Origin: Pseudomonas bharatica CSV86
GTDB lineage: Bacteria; Pseudomonadota; Gammaproteobacteria; Pseudomonadales; Pseudomonadaceae
Direction: 5' to 3'
Length of the DNA: 64,000 bases
Assembly: GCF_000319305.2 (NCBI RefSeq)
Contig: NZ_AMWJ02000007.1
Location: forward strand, 75,001-139,000
The notes under the pieces were generated by a model that searched no databases, was not told the DNA's origin, and saw only the letters and a list, made by a program, of their open reading frames with translations. Positions 1 to 8,752 of this stretch are shown here, in pieces (positions within the stretch are counted from its first letter, which is position 1; every line of letters starts with the position of its first letter). Position numbers and translations under genes: made by a program.

Positions 1-443
1 TAGATACGTTCCTCCAGTTGATATGGCTTCATGAAATCTTCGAGTGCATAGCGCCCCGGCTTGCCCACCTCGCCATCGATCACCACGGTCCAGGGCGACG
101 TCGGAAGGCTCCCGGCGTTTTCCGCCGGATCCCCCTTGTCGGTACCGAACTCATAGAAGTTGTTGTAGTGGGTCGCATCCTTGAACGGGGTGATCGCCTC
201 GCCCTGCACATTCACTGCCTGCCAGCGCACTCCCGGCAGCTTTTCGGTGAACCAGGCAGGCGGCGAGCCCGCCTCGACATCGGCATAGCGGGAGGCCTCG
301 GCTGCGCGCGCCCAAGCCGGCAGCCCGGCGATCGCCAGACCGGCCATGGAGGCACCCAGAAGGGAACGACGGGAAAGGTAAAGCGACTCGGGCGTGACTT
401 CCGACTCGGAAGAGTCGGAAGCCCGGGGGAACTTGATCAGCAT
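1..443 (-). CDS. msrP: Protein-methionine-sulfoxide reductase catalytic subunit MsrP (5' part only)
   Basis: This is the N-terminal part of the periplasmic molybdopterin enzyme MsrP (YedY), which repairs oxidised methionines in envelope proteins with electrons from the membrane haem protein MsrQ. The gene runs off the left edge, so about 147 residues are seen. The start is the ATG at 441-443. A twin-arginine signal is visible: SRRSLLG at residues 24-30 (Arg25-Arg26), then a hydrophobic stretch and an A-R-A cleavage-like site, fitting Tat export with the cofactor already bound. The following text (YNNFYEFGTDKGDP, WTVVIDGEVGKP) is typical of the family. In P. aeruginosa the same gene lies next to pssA and ilvC. 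MsrQ would lie outside the window. Confidence 0.9.
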   Translation of the reverse strand, partial: MLIKFPRASDSSESEVTPESLYLSRRSLLGASMAGLAIAGLPAWARAAEASRYADVEAGSPPAWFTEKLPGVRWQAVNVQGEAITPFKDATHYNNFYEFGTDKGDPAENAGSLPTSPWTVVIDGEVGKPGRYALEDFMKPYQLEERI

Positions 444-509
444 GATGACTCCGCAGAACCGCTGGACAGATGCAGCAGTAGACTACGGAGTCCTGAAAAT
501 ATTGCAGCC

Positions 510-1367
510 CTACTCGACGTTTTTCCGCCGACGCATACGTAACAAATATTGCGCCGGACCAGAGGCCGCATAGGCAAGGAACACCAGCAGGAGGATGCGC
601 GGCGGATCGCTGAAGACAACCGCAAACACCAGCACCACGGCAAGGATGGCCACGAACGGCACACGCCCCTTCAGGTCCAGTTCCTTGAAGCTGTTGTACT
701 TGATGTTGCTGACCATCAGCATGCCCGCGCCGGCTACCAGCAAGGCCACCAGGAACGAGAGCTTGGAACCCTGGATGCCGAAATCGCTGAATGCCCAGAC
801 GGTACCCGCCACCACACCTGCCGCAGCCGGGCTGGCCAGGCCGATGAAGTAGCGCTTGTCGGCCTTGCCGACCTGGGTGTTGAAGCGCGCCAGACGCAAT
901 GCTGCGCCAGCGACATAGATGAAGGCGACCATCCAGCCGACCTTGCCCATGTCACCCAGTGCCCAGCCAAAGGCCAGCAATGCCGGCGCAACGCCAAAGG
1001 CAACCATGTCGGACAGGGAGTCGTACTCGGCACCGAAAGCGCTCTGGGTATTGGTCATGCGCGCAACACGGCCATCCAGGCCATCAAGCACCATGGCCAC
1101 GAAAATGGCGATGGCGGCGAAGGCGAAGTACTTGCTCGCCTCCTTCGGGTCACCGGCACTCAAGGCGCTCTGGGCGCTCATCGAGTTGATGATGGAATAG
1201 AAACCGGCGAACAGGTTCGCGGTAGTGAACAGGTTAGGCAGCAGATAGATGCCGCGGTGACGGACTTTGCGTCCTTCGGCGTCATGTCCTTCTTCGACAT
1301 GCTCATCGATCGGTAGCAGGCTTTCGGCGTCAGAGGCCTTGTTCGGCTCTTCGGGACGTTCGCTCAT
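510..1367 (-). CDS. pssA: CDP-diacylglycerol--serine O-phosphatidyltransferase
   Basis: It makes phosphatidylserine from CDP-diacylglycerol and serine, the committed step towards phosphatidylethanolamine, in the inner membrane. The 285-residue product carries the full CDP-alcohol phosphatidyltransferase signature: Asp95, Asp98-Gly99, Ala102-Arg103, Gly112, Asp116 and Asp120, with the canonical spacing. The first 35 residues are polar and cytosolic. Several hydrophobic segments follow, and the C-terminus is basic (RMRRRK). This is the multi-pass type II PssA, unlike the peripheral enterobacterial enzyme. It lies between ilvC and msrP as in other pseudomonads. Confidence 0.95.
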   Translation of the reverse strand: MSERPEEPNKASDAESLLPIDEHVEEGHDAEGRKVRHRGIYLLPNLFTTANLFAGFYSIINSMSAQSALSAGDPKEASKYFAFAAIAIFVAMVLDGLDGRVARMTNTQSAFGAEYDSLSDMVAFGVAPALLAFGWALGDMGKVGWMVAFIYVAGAALRLARFNTQVGKADKRYFIGLASPAAAGVVAGTVWAFSDFGIQGSKLSFLVALLVAGAGMLMVSNIKYNSFKELDLKGRVPFVAILAVVLVFAVVFSDPPRILLLVFLAYAASGPAQYLLRMRRRKNVE

Positions 1368-1471
1368 TGAGATTACCTTGCAACGGTTTGGAAAGTTTCG
1401 ACAAAGGTTCGCGGCGAGGGTTCGCCGACAAACGGATGGAAAGCTTATACCAGAAGCTGACCCCCAAAATG

Positions 1472-1497
1472 AAAAAACGCGGCCGAAGCCGCGTTTT
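1472..1497 (-). terminator. Intrinsic terminator of the ilvINC operon
   Basis: A 10-bp perfect stem closed by a UUCG tetraloop (as read on the minus strand) is followed by six T residues. It lies 18 bases beyond the ilvC stop codon, so it should end the ilvI-ilvN-ilvC transcript before pssA. Confidence 0.9.
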
Positions 1498-1514
1498 CAT
1501 TCGCTCGAAACCAA

Positions 1515-2531
1515 TCAGTTCTTGGTTTTGTCGACGATCTTGTTCGCCGAGATCCAAGGCATCATCGAACGCAGTTGCTCGCCGATAATCTCGATGCCGT
1601 GGGCAGCGTTGTTGCGGCGCTTGGCGGTCATCGATGGGTAGTTGGTAGCACCTTCGGAGATGAACATCTTCGCGTACTCGCCGTCCTGGATGCGCTTCAG
1701 AGCGTTGCGCATGGCCTTGCGGGATTCTTCGTTGATGACTTCCGGACCGGTGACGTACTCACCGTACTCGGCGTTGTTGGAGATCGAGTAGTTCATGTTG
1801 GCGATACCGCCTTCGTACATGAGGTCGACGATCAGTTTCAGTTCGTGCAGGCACTCGAAGTAGGCCATTTCCGGCGCGTAGCCAGCTTCGACCAGGGTTT
1901 CGAAACCGGCCTTGACCAGCTCGACGGTACCGCCGCACAGAACGGCCTGCTCACCGAACAGGTCGGTTTCGGTCTCGTCCTTGAAGGTGGTTTCGATGAT
2001 GCCGGTACGGCCGCCACCAACGCCAGCGGCGTAGGACAGGGCGACGTTCTTGGCGTTGCCCGAAGCGTCCTGGTAAACGGCGATCAGGTCAGGGATACCA
2101 CCGCCCTTGACGAACTCGGAGCGAACGGTGTGGCCTGGAGCCTTCGGCGCGATCATGATCACGTCCAGGTCGGCGCGAGGAACGACCTGGTTGTAGTGGA
2201 TCGAGAAGCCGTGGGAGAAGGCCAGGGTAGCGCCCTTCTTGATGTTCGGCTCGATTTCGTTCTTGTACAGGGTGCCCTGGAATTCGTCCGGGGTCAGGAT
2301 CATGACCAGGTCGGCAGCGGCGACGGCGGTAGCGACGTCAGCAACTTTCAGGCCGTGGGCTTCAGCCTTGGCAACGGTAGCCGAACCCTTACGCAGACCG
2401 ACGGTGACATCCACACCGGAGTCCTTCAGGTTGCACGCCTGGGCGTGACCCTGGGAGCCGTAACCGATGATGGCAACCTTCTTGCCCTGGATGATCGACA
2501 GATCGCAGTCTTTATCGTAGAAAACTTTCAT
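1515..2531 (-). CDS. ilvC: Ketol-acid reductoisomerase (NADP+)
   Basis: It catalyses the second common step of valine, leucine and isoleucine synthesis: Mg2+-dependent alkyl migration and NADPH reduction of acetolactate or acetohydroxybutyrate. At 338 residues it is the short class I form. The N-terminal Rossmann domain contains GYGSQGHAQA, the nucleotide loop, with VGLRKGS after it. The C-terminal knotted helical domain holds the metal and substrate acidic residues (for example KDETETDLFGEQ and the later ECLHE). It is the last gene of ilvI-ilvN-ilvC, 53 bases after ilvN, and has its own terminator downstream. Confidence 0.97.
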   Translation of the reverse strand: MKVFYDKDCDLSIIQGKKVAIIGYGSQGHAQACNLKDSGVDVTVGLRKGSATVAKAEAHGLKVADVATAVAAADLVMILTPDEFQGTLYKNEIEPNIKKGATLAFSHGFSIHYNQVVPRADLDVIMIAPKAPGHTVRSEFVKGGGIPDLIAVYQDASGNAKNVALSYAAGVGGGRTGIIETTFKDETETDLFGEQAVLCGGTVELVKAGFETLVEAGYAPEMAYFECLHELKLIVDLMYEGGIANMNYSISNNAEYGEYVTGPEVINEESRKAMRNALKRIQDGEYAKMFISEGATNYPSMTAKRRNNAAHGIEIIGEQLRSMMPWISANKIVDKTKN

Positions 2532-2584
2532 GAAATACCCCTGTTATCTCGGCCTTGTTCAGGCCATTCGCTAATTTCGTAGAG

Positions 2585-3076
2585 TTAGATGCTCAGCACT
2601 TTGTCGCCACGGGCAATCCCGGTGACACCGCTACGCACGGTTTCCAGGATGGACGCAGTGCCGATAGCCTGAATGAAGCTGTCGAGCTTGTCGCTGGTGC
2701 CGCTCAGCTGCACGGTGTACACACTGGCGCTGACGTCGACGATCTGCCCACGGAAGATATCGGTGGTGCGCTTGATCTCGGCACGCTGGGCGCCAGTGGC
2801 CTTCACCTTGACCAGCATCAGTTCGCGCTCGATATGAGCACTTTCCGACAGGTCGACCAGCTTGACCACCTCAACCAGTTTGTTCAGGTTCTTGGTGATC
2901 TGCTCGATCACCTCATCATGGCCGACAGTGGTCAGCGTCAGACGCGACAGGGTCGGGTCTTCGGTTGGCGCCACGGTCAGGCTTTCGATGTTGTAGTTGC
3001 GTTGCGAGAACAAGCCGACGACGCGGGACAGGGCACCGGGTTCGTTTTCCAACAGCAGGGAAATAATGTGCCGCAT
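2585..3076 (-). CDS. ilvN: Acetolactate synthase small (regulatory) subunit
   Basis: This is the regulatory subunit of acetohydroxyacid synthase, which raises activity of the large subunit and confers valine feedback inhibition. Its 163 residues start with an ACT domain (MRHIISLLLENEPGALSRVV, roughly residues 1-75), followed by the conserved small-subunit C-terminal domain with the DIFRGQIVDVS segment. The ATG is one base after the stop of the large-subunit gene, so the two are almost certainly translationally coupled. It is also called ilvH in Pseudomonas annotations. Confidence 0.96.
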   Translation of the reverse strand: MRHIISLLLENEPGALSRVVGLFSQRNYNIESLTVAPTEDPTLSRLTLTTVGHDEVIEQITKNLNKLVEVVKLVDLSESAHIERELMLVKVKATGAQRAEIKRTTDIFRGQIVDVSASVYTVQLSGTSDKLDSFIQAIGTASILETVRSGVTGIARGDKVLSI

Positions 3077-3077
3077 A

Positions 3078-4802
3078 TCAGGTCCGCTCCGTCTTGCTCA
3101 GCCACATGTCGCGCATCGAACCATCCTTGATCTGCATCGGATAGACGTGCTCGCTGTTATCGACCTGGATATCGATGAACACCAGGCGATCCTTGAGGGC
3201 AAAGGCTTCTTCGAGCTTGGGCTTGAGGTCCTTCAGGCTGGTGATGCGGATACCCACATGACCATAGGCCTCGGCCAGCTTGACGAAGTCAGGCAGCGAT
3301 TCCATGTACGAATGGGAGTGACGGCTGTTGTAGGACATGTCCTGCCACTGGCGAACCATCCCCAGCACACCGTTGTTCAGGTTGACGATCTTCACCGGCA
3401 GGTCGTACTGCAGGCAGGTCGACAGCTCCTGGATGTTCATCTGGATGCTGCCTTCGCCGGTAACGCAGGCTACGTCTGCTTCCGGGAAGTTCAGCTTGAC
3501 GCCCATGGCCGCCGGGAAACCGAAGCCCATGGTGCCCAGGCCGCCGGAGTTGATCCAGCGGTTCGGCTTGTTGAAGCGGTAGTACTGCGCCGCGAACATC
3601 TGGTGCTGGCCCACGTCGGAGGTGACGAAAGCATCGCCCTTGGTGACTTCGCACAGGGTCTCGATCACGGTCTGTGGCTTGATGACGCTGCCGTCGCCCT
3701 TGTCGTAAGGGAACAGGCCGCGGTCGCCGCGCCACTCTTCGATCTGTTTCCACCATGCATCCATCGCCGCCTTTTCAGGCTTCTCGCCGATCTCGCGAAC
3801 TGCAGCGAGCATTTCGGTGAGGACGCTTTCCACCGGTCCAACGATAGGTACGTCGGCCTTGATCATCTTGGAGATCGAAGCCGGGTCGATATCGATGTGG
3901 ATGATCTTGGCACTCGGGCAGAACTTGGCCGGGCCATTGACCACGCGGTCGTCGAAGCGTGCGCCGACAGCCAGGATCACGTCGGCATGGTGCATCGCCA
4001 CGTTGGCGGTGTAGCTGCCGTGCATGCCGAGCATGCCGAGGAACTGGCGGTCGGTGCCAGGATAGCCACCGAGGCCCATCAGGGTGTTGGTAACCGGGAC
4101 GTTCAGCAGTTGCGCCAGCTCGGTCAGCGCCTCGGAGCCGCCGCCAAGGATCACGCCGCCACCGGCGTAGATGATCGGGCGCTTGGCAGCGATGATCATC
4201 TCGGCAGCCTTGCGGATCTGGCCGGAGTGACCACGCACGGCAGGGCTGTAGGAACGCAGCTTGACCTTCTTCGGATAGACGTACTCGAACTTTTCAGCCG
4301 GGTTGGTCATGTCCTTCGGAATGTCCACGACCACAGGGCCGGGACGGCCGGATTGGGCCAGGTAGAAGGCTTTTTTCAGGACTTCGGGGATTTCCGAGGC
4401 GTGCTTGATCATGAAGCTGTGCTTCACGATCGGCCGGGAAATACCGATCATGTCGGTTTCCTGGAAGGCATCGGTACCGACCATGGTGCTGGGCACCTGG
4501 CCGGACAGGATGACCATCGGGATGGAGTCCATGTAGGCGGTGGCAATGCCGGTGATGGCATTGGTAGCGCCAGGGCCGGAAGTTACCAGTACCACGCCGG
4601 CCTTGCCGGTGGCACGGGCATAGCCGTCCGCCATATGGGTAGCAGCCTGCTCGTGGCGAACCAGGATGTGGTTCACTTCCGGTTCCTTGAACAGGGCATC
4701 GTAAACATGAAGGAGAGCACCGCCAGGGTACCCATAGATGTGCTTAACGCCTTCGTCACGCAAGAAGCGGACGACCATTTCAGCGCCGGATAAAAGCTCC
4801 AC
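3078..4802 (-). CDS. ilvI: Acetolactate synthase large (catalytic) subunit
   Basis: This thiamine-diphosphate enzyme condenses two pyruvates, or pyruvate and 2-oxobutyrate, as the first common step of branched-chain amino acid synthesis. The sequence shows the N-terminal PYR domain (GYPGGALLHVYDAL, with the catalytic Glu in VRHEQAATHMADGYAR), the central domain and the C-terminal ThDP-binding motif (GEGSIQMNIQELST to NLNNGVLG). I chose the GTG at 4800-4802, giving 574 residues. The upstream in-frame GTG at 4809-4811 lies inside the likely ribosome site AGAGGTG. It heads the ilvINC operon; the 5' leader is long. Confidence 0.95.
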   Translation of the reverse strand: MELLSGAEMVVRFLRDEGVKHIYGYPGGALLHVYDALFKEPEVNHILVRHEQAATHMADGYARATGKAGVVLVTSGPGATNAITGIATAYMDSIPMVILSGQVPSTMVGTDAFQETDMIGISRPIVKHSFMIKHASEIPEVLKKAFYLAQSGRPGPVVVDIPKDMTNPAEKFEYVYPKKVKLRSYSPAVRGHSGQIRKAAEMIIAAKRPIIYAGGGVILGGGSEALTELAQLLNVPVTNTLMGLGGYPGTDRQFLGMLGMHGSYTANVAMHHADVILAVGARFDDRVVNGPAKFCPSAKIIHIDIDPASISKMIKADVPIVGPVESVLTEMLAAVREIGEKPEKAAMDAWWKQIEEWRGDRGLFPYDKGDGSVIKPQTVIETLCEVTKGDAFVTSDVGQHQMFAAQYYRFNKPNRWINSGGLGTMGFGFPAAMGVKLNFPEADVACVTGEGSIQMNIQELSTCLQYDLPVKIVNLNNGVLGMVRQWQDMSYNSRHSHSYMESLPDFVKLAEAYGHVGIRITSLKDLKPKLEEAFALKDRLVFIDIQVDNSEHVYPMQIKDGSMRDMWLSKTERT

Positions 4803-5214
4803 GTTGTTCACCTCTAAAACGCCAGAATACCGTTCGCTCCGGAACGGGTCTTAATAGGTTTACTGCCAAGCAGAGCATGAGCGACGAAAATGCCACTACG
4901 TCAGCACTGACTGAGCAAGTATTGGGAGCGCCCCAAAGTGTTGCGGGGTCTTCCCACCCAGCGCGAGGTAACGCGTTGCGGGGTGTAACAGGTCGGCGCG
5001 GGTGTGCGCCTCATGATCTGCTTAGCGGGTCTGCTTCTGGCAGTCCCCCTACAGCGGACTTCGGATTGTTGTGATTCGAACTGCGCAAGTCAAGTGACTT
5101 AGCGGTTTAAATTCCGCCGCAGCGCCTTTGCCAGCCGGGCGGAAACGTTTGCCCGGCCTTGCCTGCAACGAAACGGGGCCGCAAAAGCGGCCCCGGACGA
5201 TAACGGCAGGCAAA
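4803..5214. other. Leader/intergenic region between yqcC-like gene and ilvI
   Basis: These 412 bases hold the promoter and leader of ilvINC (minus strand). I see no convincing protein gene. A 32-codon minus-strand reading frame (4780-4878) begins Met-Leu-Cys-Leu-Ala-Val-Asn-Leu-Leu and overlaps the ilvI start; its Leu/Val content is suggestive of attenuation, but no clear ribosome site or terminator pair supports it. A 6-bp hairpin (CCGTTC/GAACGG, about 4830-4847) lies just before the ilvI ribosome site. The far end carries the terminator of the preceding operon. Confidence 0.5.
5175..5194 (-). terminator. Probable terminator of the mrcB-lipoprotein-yqcC operon
   Basis: A perfect 8-bp GC stem (GGGGCCGC/GCGGCCCC) with a four-base loop lies 20 bases past the stop of the yqcC-like gene. 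The T run on the minus strand is weak (GTTTC), so termination may be partial. Confidence 0.65.
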
Positions 5215-5544
5215 TCAGGCAGATGGATTGATCAATTGGTCAAACTCGGCCAATAGCTTGCGCAATTGACGGCTTTCTTCCGGACGGTCCACATAGACCG
5301 TCTCGGCCATGACCAGGATCCCCGACGCGTTAGGCAGCGGTAGCCCCCGCTCGAGGATCTCCTTCATGCGCGGCAGGAAGATCCACTGCAGCCACTGATC
5401 GAACGCCATGGTGTCGACCGCGAACGGCACGGTGCTGGACAGTGCTTCGACGCTGGGGGACTCATCGCTCCACCAGCCCTGCAGATGCAGTTCACGTTCG
5501 ATCAACAGCAGATGGTCGGCGATATCGAGAATGCGCGGATCCAT
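5215..5544 (-). CDS. YqcC family protein (DUF446)
   Basis: A small acidic cytosolic protein of 109 residues matching the YqcC/DUF446 family by its N-terminal ADHLLLIERELHLQGWW and the FAVDTMAFDQWLQWIFLPRMKEIL block. The family has no established biochemical role. The ATG at 5542-5544 shares its A with the stop codon of the upstream lipoprotein gene (TGATG), which argues for coupled translation; a GTG one codon upstream is the alternative. It is the last gene of the mrcB operon, as in P. aeruginosa. Confidence 0.85.
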   Translation of the reverse strand: MDPRILDIADHLLLIERELHLQGWWSDESPSVEALSSTVPFAVDTMAFDQWLQWIFLPRMKEILERGLPLPNASGILVMAETVYVDRPEESRQLRKLLAEFDQLINPSA

Positions 5545-6287
5545 CACTGCGGCGCCTGGGCTTTCTGCCGGGCCAGGGCGGCACCCGCAGCGTCACCCTG
5601 CTTGTCGCGAGCCTGGGCGATGATGTTCCACAGCCCGGCCTGCAGGTCGGGACGACCGTTCGCATAGGTCATTGCACGACGCGCCAGTTGCTCGGACTGG
5701 GCGGCATCCCCCTGGGCCAGGCGCACCTGGGCCAGTCGATAAAGCACCTGGGGTTCACGCGGCGCGATGCGCTGGGCACGCTCCAGGCTGGACGAGGCAC
5801 CGTTGTAGTCGCCACTGCCCTGCTGTTGCTGGGCAGTGGTCAGCAGCGCGAGCACCGGACCGTCCAACTGCTCGTCGGCCGACAGGCCACCCGAACTGGT
5901 ATTGGCCCGCGGAATACCGGTCGGCGCCGACGGCATCGTATAGGTGCTGGTACTTCCTTGCGGAGTGTACGGCTGCGAAGTCGACGGCCCCGGGACGATC
6001 GGCCCGGTGCTGATTCCGGCCGGCGCGGTGGACGCCGGGAAGGTCTGGATAGGCGCCGCGCCGCTGCCTTGCGGGATCATCACGGTCACGCCGCTGTCCT
6101 GCGGCACCGACTGGGCCTGGCTGGTACCGCTGCGCACAGGCGCGGTGTTGCCGCGGTTGGCCTGGACACGCTCGCTATTGGATACCCGGGTACCGGAATC
6201 CACCACCGGGATCGAACCACGCTGCACGGTGGCGCAGCCGTTTAGCAAGGCCAGCGCCGTCAGGGCTGGAAACCACCATTTTTTCAC
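5544..6287 (-). CDS. TPR-containing lipoprotein of unknown function
   Basis: A 247-residue protein with a lipoprotein signal: positive start (MKKWW), hydrophobic stretch, and lipobox LLNGC with the acylated Cys near residue 18. A Ser/Pro/Thr-rich low-complexity linker follows (about residues 45-125), then two to three TPR-like helices (LALLTTAQQQQGSGDYNGASSSLERAQRIAPREPQVLYRLAQVRLAQGD reads as repeats). It sits directly after mrcB and before the yqcC-like gene. By position and architecture it could be an outer-membrane partner of PBP1B analogous to E. coli LpoB. That role is inference; no LpoB sequence similarity is evident to me. Confidence 0.8.
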   Translation of the reverse strand: MKKWWFPALTALALLNGCATVQRGSIPVVDSGTRVSNSERVQANRGNTAPVRSGTSQAQSVPQDSGVTVMIPQGSGAAPIQTFPASTAPAGISTGPIVPGPSTSQPYTPQGSTSTYTMPSAPTGIPRANTSSGGLSADEQLDGPVLALLTTAQQQQGSGDYNGASSSLERAQRIAPREPQVLYRLAQVRLAQGDAAQSEQLARRAMTYANGRPDLQAGLWNIIAQARDKQGDAAGAALARQKAQAPQ

Positions 6288-6312
6288 GTCAGGTCCTCTT
6301 GGCTCTCGCCGA

Positions 6313-8634
6313 TCAATTCATCCAGCCCTTGACCCAGTCCATGACTGACTCGGCCGGGTTCTGTTCACCGCCACAGGCCGCACCTGCAGCCGGCTCGCTT
6401 CCGCGAATATAAGGCATCTGCACCGCGCCAGGGCAGCTCGCATCGGAGCCCTGGCCGGTATGCGGATCGACCCAGGCCTGCACCACGTTGTCCGGCTGCG
6501 GCATGTCCAGCGGCAGCGGGTCGGCTTTGCGCATGAAGCTGGTCCACACCTGCAGGGCACCGGTGGCACCGGTGAACGGCGTCTTGCCGTTGTCGTCACG
6601 ACCGAGCCAGACAACCGCCAGCAGGTCCTGGCTGAAACCAGCGAACCAACTGTCCCGCGAGTCGTTACTGGTACCCGTCTTGCCCGCCAGGTTCAGCGAC
6701 GCCGGCAGCACACTGTAGACCGAGCGCCCGGTACCTTCGCGCATCACCCGCTGCATGGCGTTCTGCACCAGATAGATGGAGCCCGGATCGAAACGCTGCT
6801 GGATCTGGAACGGATAACGCTTGAGCGGCTCGCCTTCGGCGGTCAGCACGCTGCGGATACCGCGCATCGGTGTATTGAAGCCACCGTTGGCCAGGGTCTG
6901 GTACATGGTCGCCACCTGCATCGGTGACATTCCGCCAGCGCCCAGGAGCATGGACGGGAAGGCCGGCCAGTCGACCTCGACACCCAGGCGCCCGATGGTT
7001 TTGAGCACATTCGGCACACCCAGTTCCAGGCCCAGCTTGGCCGTGGACAGGTTGTAGGAATTTGCCAGCCCCTGGTACAGGTAGATGGTGCCATGGGCGC
7101 GGCGGTCGTAGTTCTGCGGTTTCCACACCTGGCCATCGGCGCCCTTGACCGAGAAAGGCTCATCCTGGACCCAGCTTGTCAGGGTGTACTGGCTGGGTTT
7201 CTCCAGCGCCGTCAGGTAGACCGCCGGCTTGACCAGGGAGCCGATCGGGCGCACTGCGTCGATAGCCCGGTTGAAGCCGGCGAAACCGGCCTGCCGGCTG
7301 CCGATCAGGGCCTGCACTTCACCGGTTTCAGGGTTGGTCACGACCATCGCCGCTTCCACCTCATCGGCACCCTTGCGACCCGCGAGACGCTTGAAGGTAT
7401 CGGCCATGGACGACTCGGCCTTCATCTGCAGGATCGGGTCGAAACTGGTGAAAATGCGCAGGCCTTCTTCGGTAAGGTCTTCGTCGCGATAGTCCTGGCG
7501 CAGCTGGCGCTTGACCAGATCGAGGAAGCCGGGGAACGAGCTGTCCGCCAGGCTGCCGCGCTTGGTCACGCCCAGCGGCATTTTCTTCGCGGCCTCCACC
7601 GCTTCTGGCGTTGCCACGCCCTGCTCCGCCAGCAGATCGAGGACAAGGTTGCGCCGCTGCAGGGCACGCTCGGGATAACGGCGCGGATTGTAGTAGGACG
7701 GCCCCTTGACCATACCCACCAGCAAAGCCACCTGGTGCAGCTTCAGCTCCGACAGCGGCTGGCTGAAGAAGAACTGGCTGGCCAGTCCGAAGCCATGCAC
7801 GGCACGCTGGCCATCCTGGCCGACGAAGACCTCGTTGAGGTAGGCCTCGAGGATTTCCTGCTTGTCGTAGTGCATTTCCAGCAGCACCGCCATCATGGCT
7901 TCGGTGAGCTTGCGGCTGAGGCTGCGTTCGTTGGTCAGGAAGAAGTTCTTGACCAACTGCTGGGTCAGGGTACTGCCGCCCTGGCGCATGGCCCCGGAAG
8001 ACGTATTGACCCAGACGGCCCGGGCAATGGACTTGGGCGACACACCGAAGTGGTGATAGAAGTCGCGGTCTTCAACGGCCACCAGGGTTTCCAGCAGGTA
8101 CGGCGGCACCTGGTCCAGCTTGATCAGGATGCGGTCTTCGAGATTCTTCGGATACAGGCCCCCGATCAGCAACGGTTCCAGGCGCACCACTGCCAGCTTG
8201 GCGTCGTTGGCCGCACTGAGGCCGGCCACGTAGTCGCCGGAGAAACGCACGCGGACCTTCTGTGCCGGCTCCATGCCCTCATAGAACTGGAAGCCGCGGG
8301 TGTTCAGGTCGACGGTATTGCCGTTCACCGCTGCCGCGCCCGGGCCGTTGGCCACGCTTTCACGGCGATAGCCAAGGGCGTCGAGTTCAACCAGGAAATC
8401 GTCCCTGCTCAGCTTCTGGCCAACGAAAAGCTCCAGCGGCCGCGCGTAGACCTTGGCCGGAATGGTCCAGCGCTTGCCGGAGAATTTCTCCTGGACGACG
8501 GCATCGAGATAGACGGCGAAGCCGGCCAGCACCACAAGACCGACCAGGCTGAGCTTGATGACCCAGCCGAGCCAGGCGCGGGAGCGGCTGGACGCTTGTT
8601 TTTTGGGGGTACGGGAAGATCGGGTACGTGTCAT
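6313..8634 (-). CDS. mrcB: Penicillin-binding protein 1B (bifunctional peptidoglycan synthase)
   Basis: A class A PBP that polymerises glycan strands and cross-links peptides in the periplasm. The 773-residue protein has a short basic cytosolic tail and one membrane span (about residues 23-43). A UB2H-like region comes next, then a GT51 transglycosylase domain with catalytic Glu188 in VAVEDRDFYHH and the RQGGSTLTQQLVKN motif. The transpeptidase domain has Ser466-Leu-Val-Lys469, Ser526-Tyr-Asn and Lys652-Thr-Gly-Thr. All catalytic motifs are intact. It leads an operon with the TPR lipoprotein and yqcC-like genes, divergent from the kinase-fusion gene. Confidence 0.97.
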   Translation of the reverse strand: MTRTRSSRTPKKQASSRSRAWLGWVIKLSLVGLVVLAGFAVYLDAVVQEKFSGKRWTIPAKVYARPLELFVGQKLSRDDFLVELDALGYRRESVANGPGAAAVNGNTVDLNTRGFQFYEGMEPAQKVRVRFSGDYVAGLSAANDAKLAVVRLEPLLIGGLYPKNLEDRILIKLDQVPPYLLETLVAVEDRDFYHHFGVSPKSIARAVWVNTSSGAMRQGGSTLTQQLVKNFFLTNERSLSRKLTEAMMAVLLEMHYDKQEILEAYLNEVFVGQDGQRAVHGFGLASQFFFSQPLSELKLHQVALLVGMVKGPSYYNPRRYPERALQRRNLVLDLLAEQGVATPEAVEAAKKMPLGVTKRGSLADSSFPGFLDLVKRQLRQDYRDEDLTEEGLRIFTSFDPILQMKAESSMADTFKRLAGRKGADEVEAAMVVTNPETGEVQALIGSRQAGFAGFNRAIDAVRPIGSLVKPAVYLTALEKPSQYTLTSWVQDEPFSVKGADGQVWKPQNYDRRAHGTIYLYQGLANSYNLSTAKLGLELGVPNVLKTIGRLGVEVDWPAFPSMLLGAGGMSPMQVATMYQTLANGGFNTPMRGIRSVLTAEGEPLKRYPFQIQQRFDPGSIYLVQNAMQRVMREGTGRSVYSVLPASLNLAGKTGTSNDSRDSWFAGFSQDLLAVVWLGRDDNGKTPFTGATGALQVWTSFMRKADPLPLDMPQPDNVVQAWVDPHTGQGSDASCPGAVQMPYIRGSEPAAGAACGGEQNPAESVMDWVKGWMN

Positions 8635-8752
8635 GGGCGCGGATTATACGCACTTTATCGTTCATCGACAGACGCCCCCCGGCGGTTTCCAGACGGCATG
8701 CTTGCCGCCATAATGGCCGATTAGAATCCCATTTTCCCCGGAAGGATCGCCC

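Noticed and set aside
4877..5074. Small plus-strand frame in the ilvI leader
   Set aside because: No ribosome site, no recognisable features, and it lies in a leader transcribed from the opposite strand.
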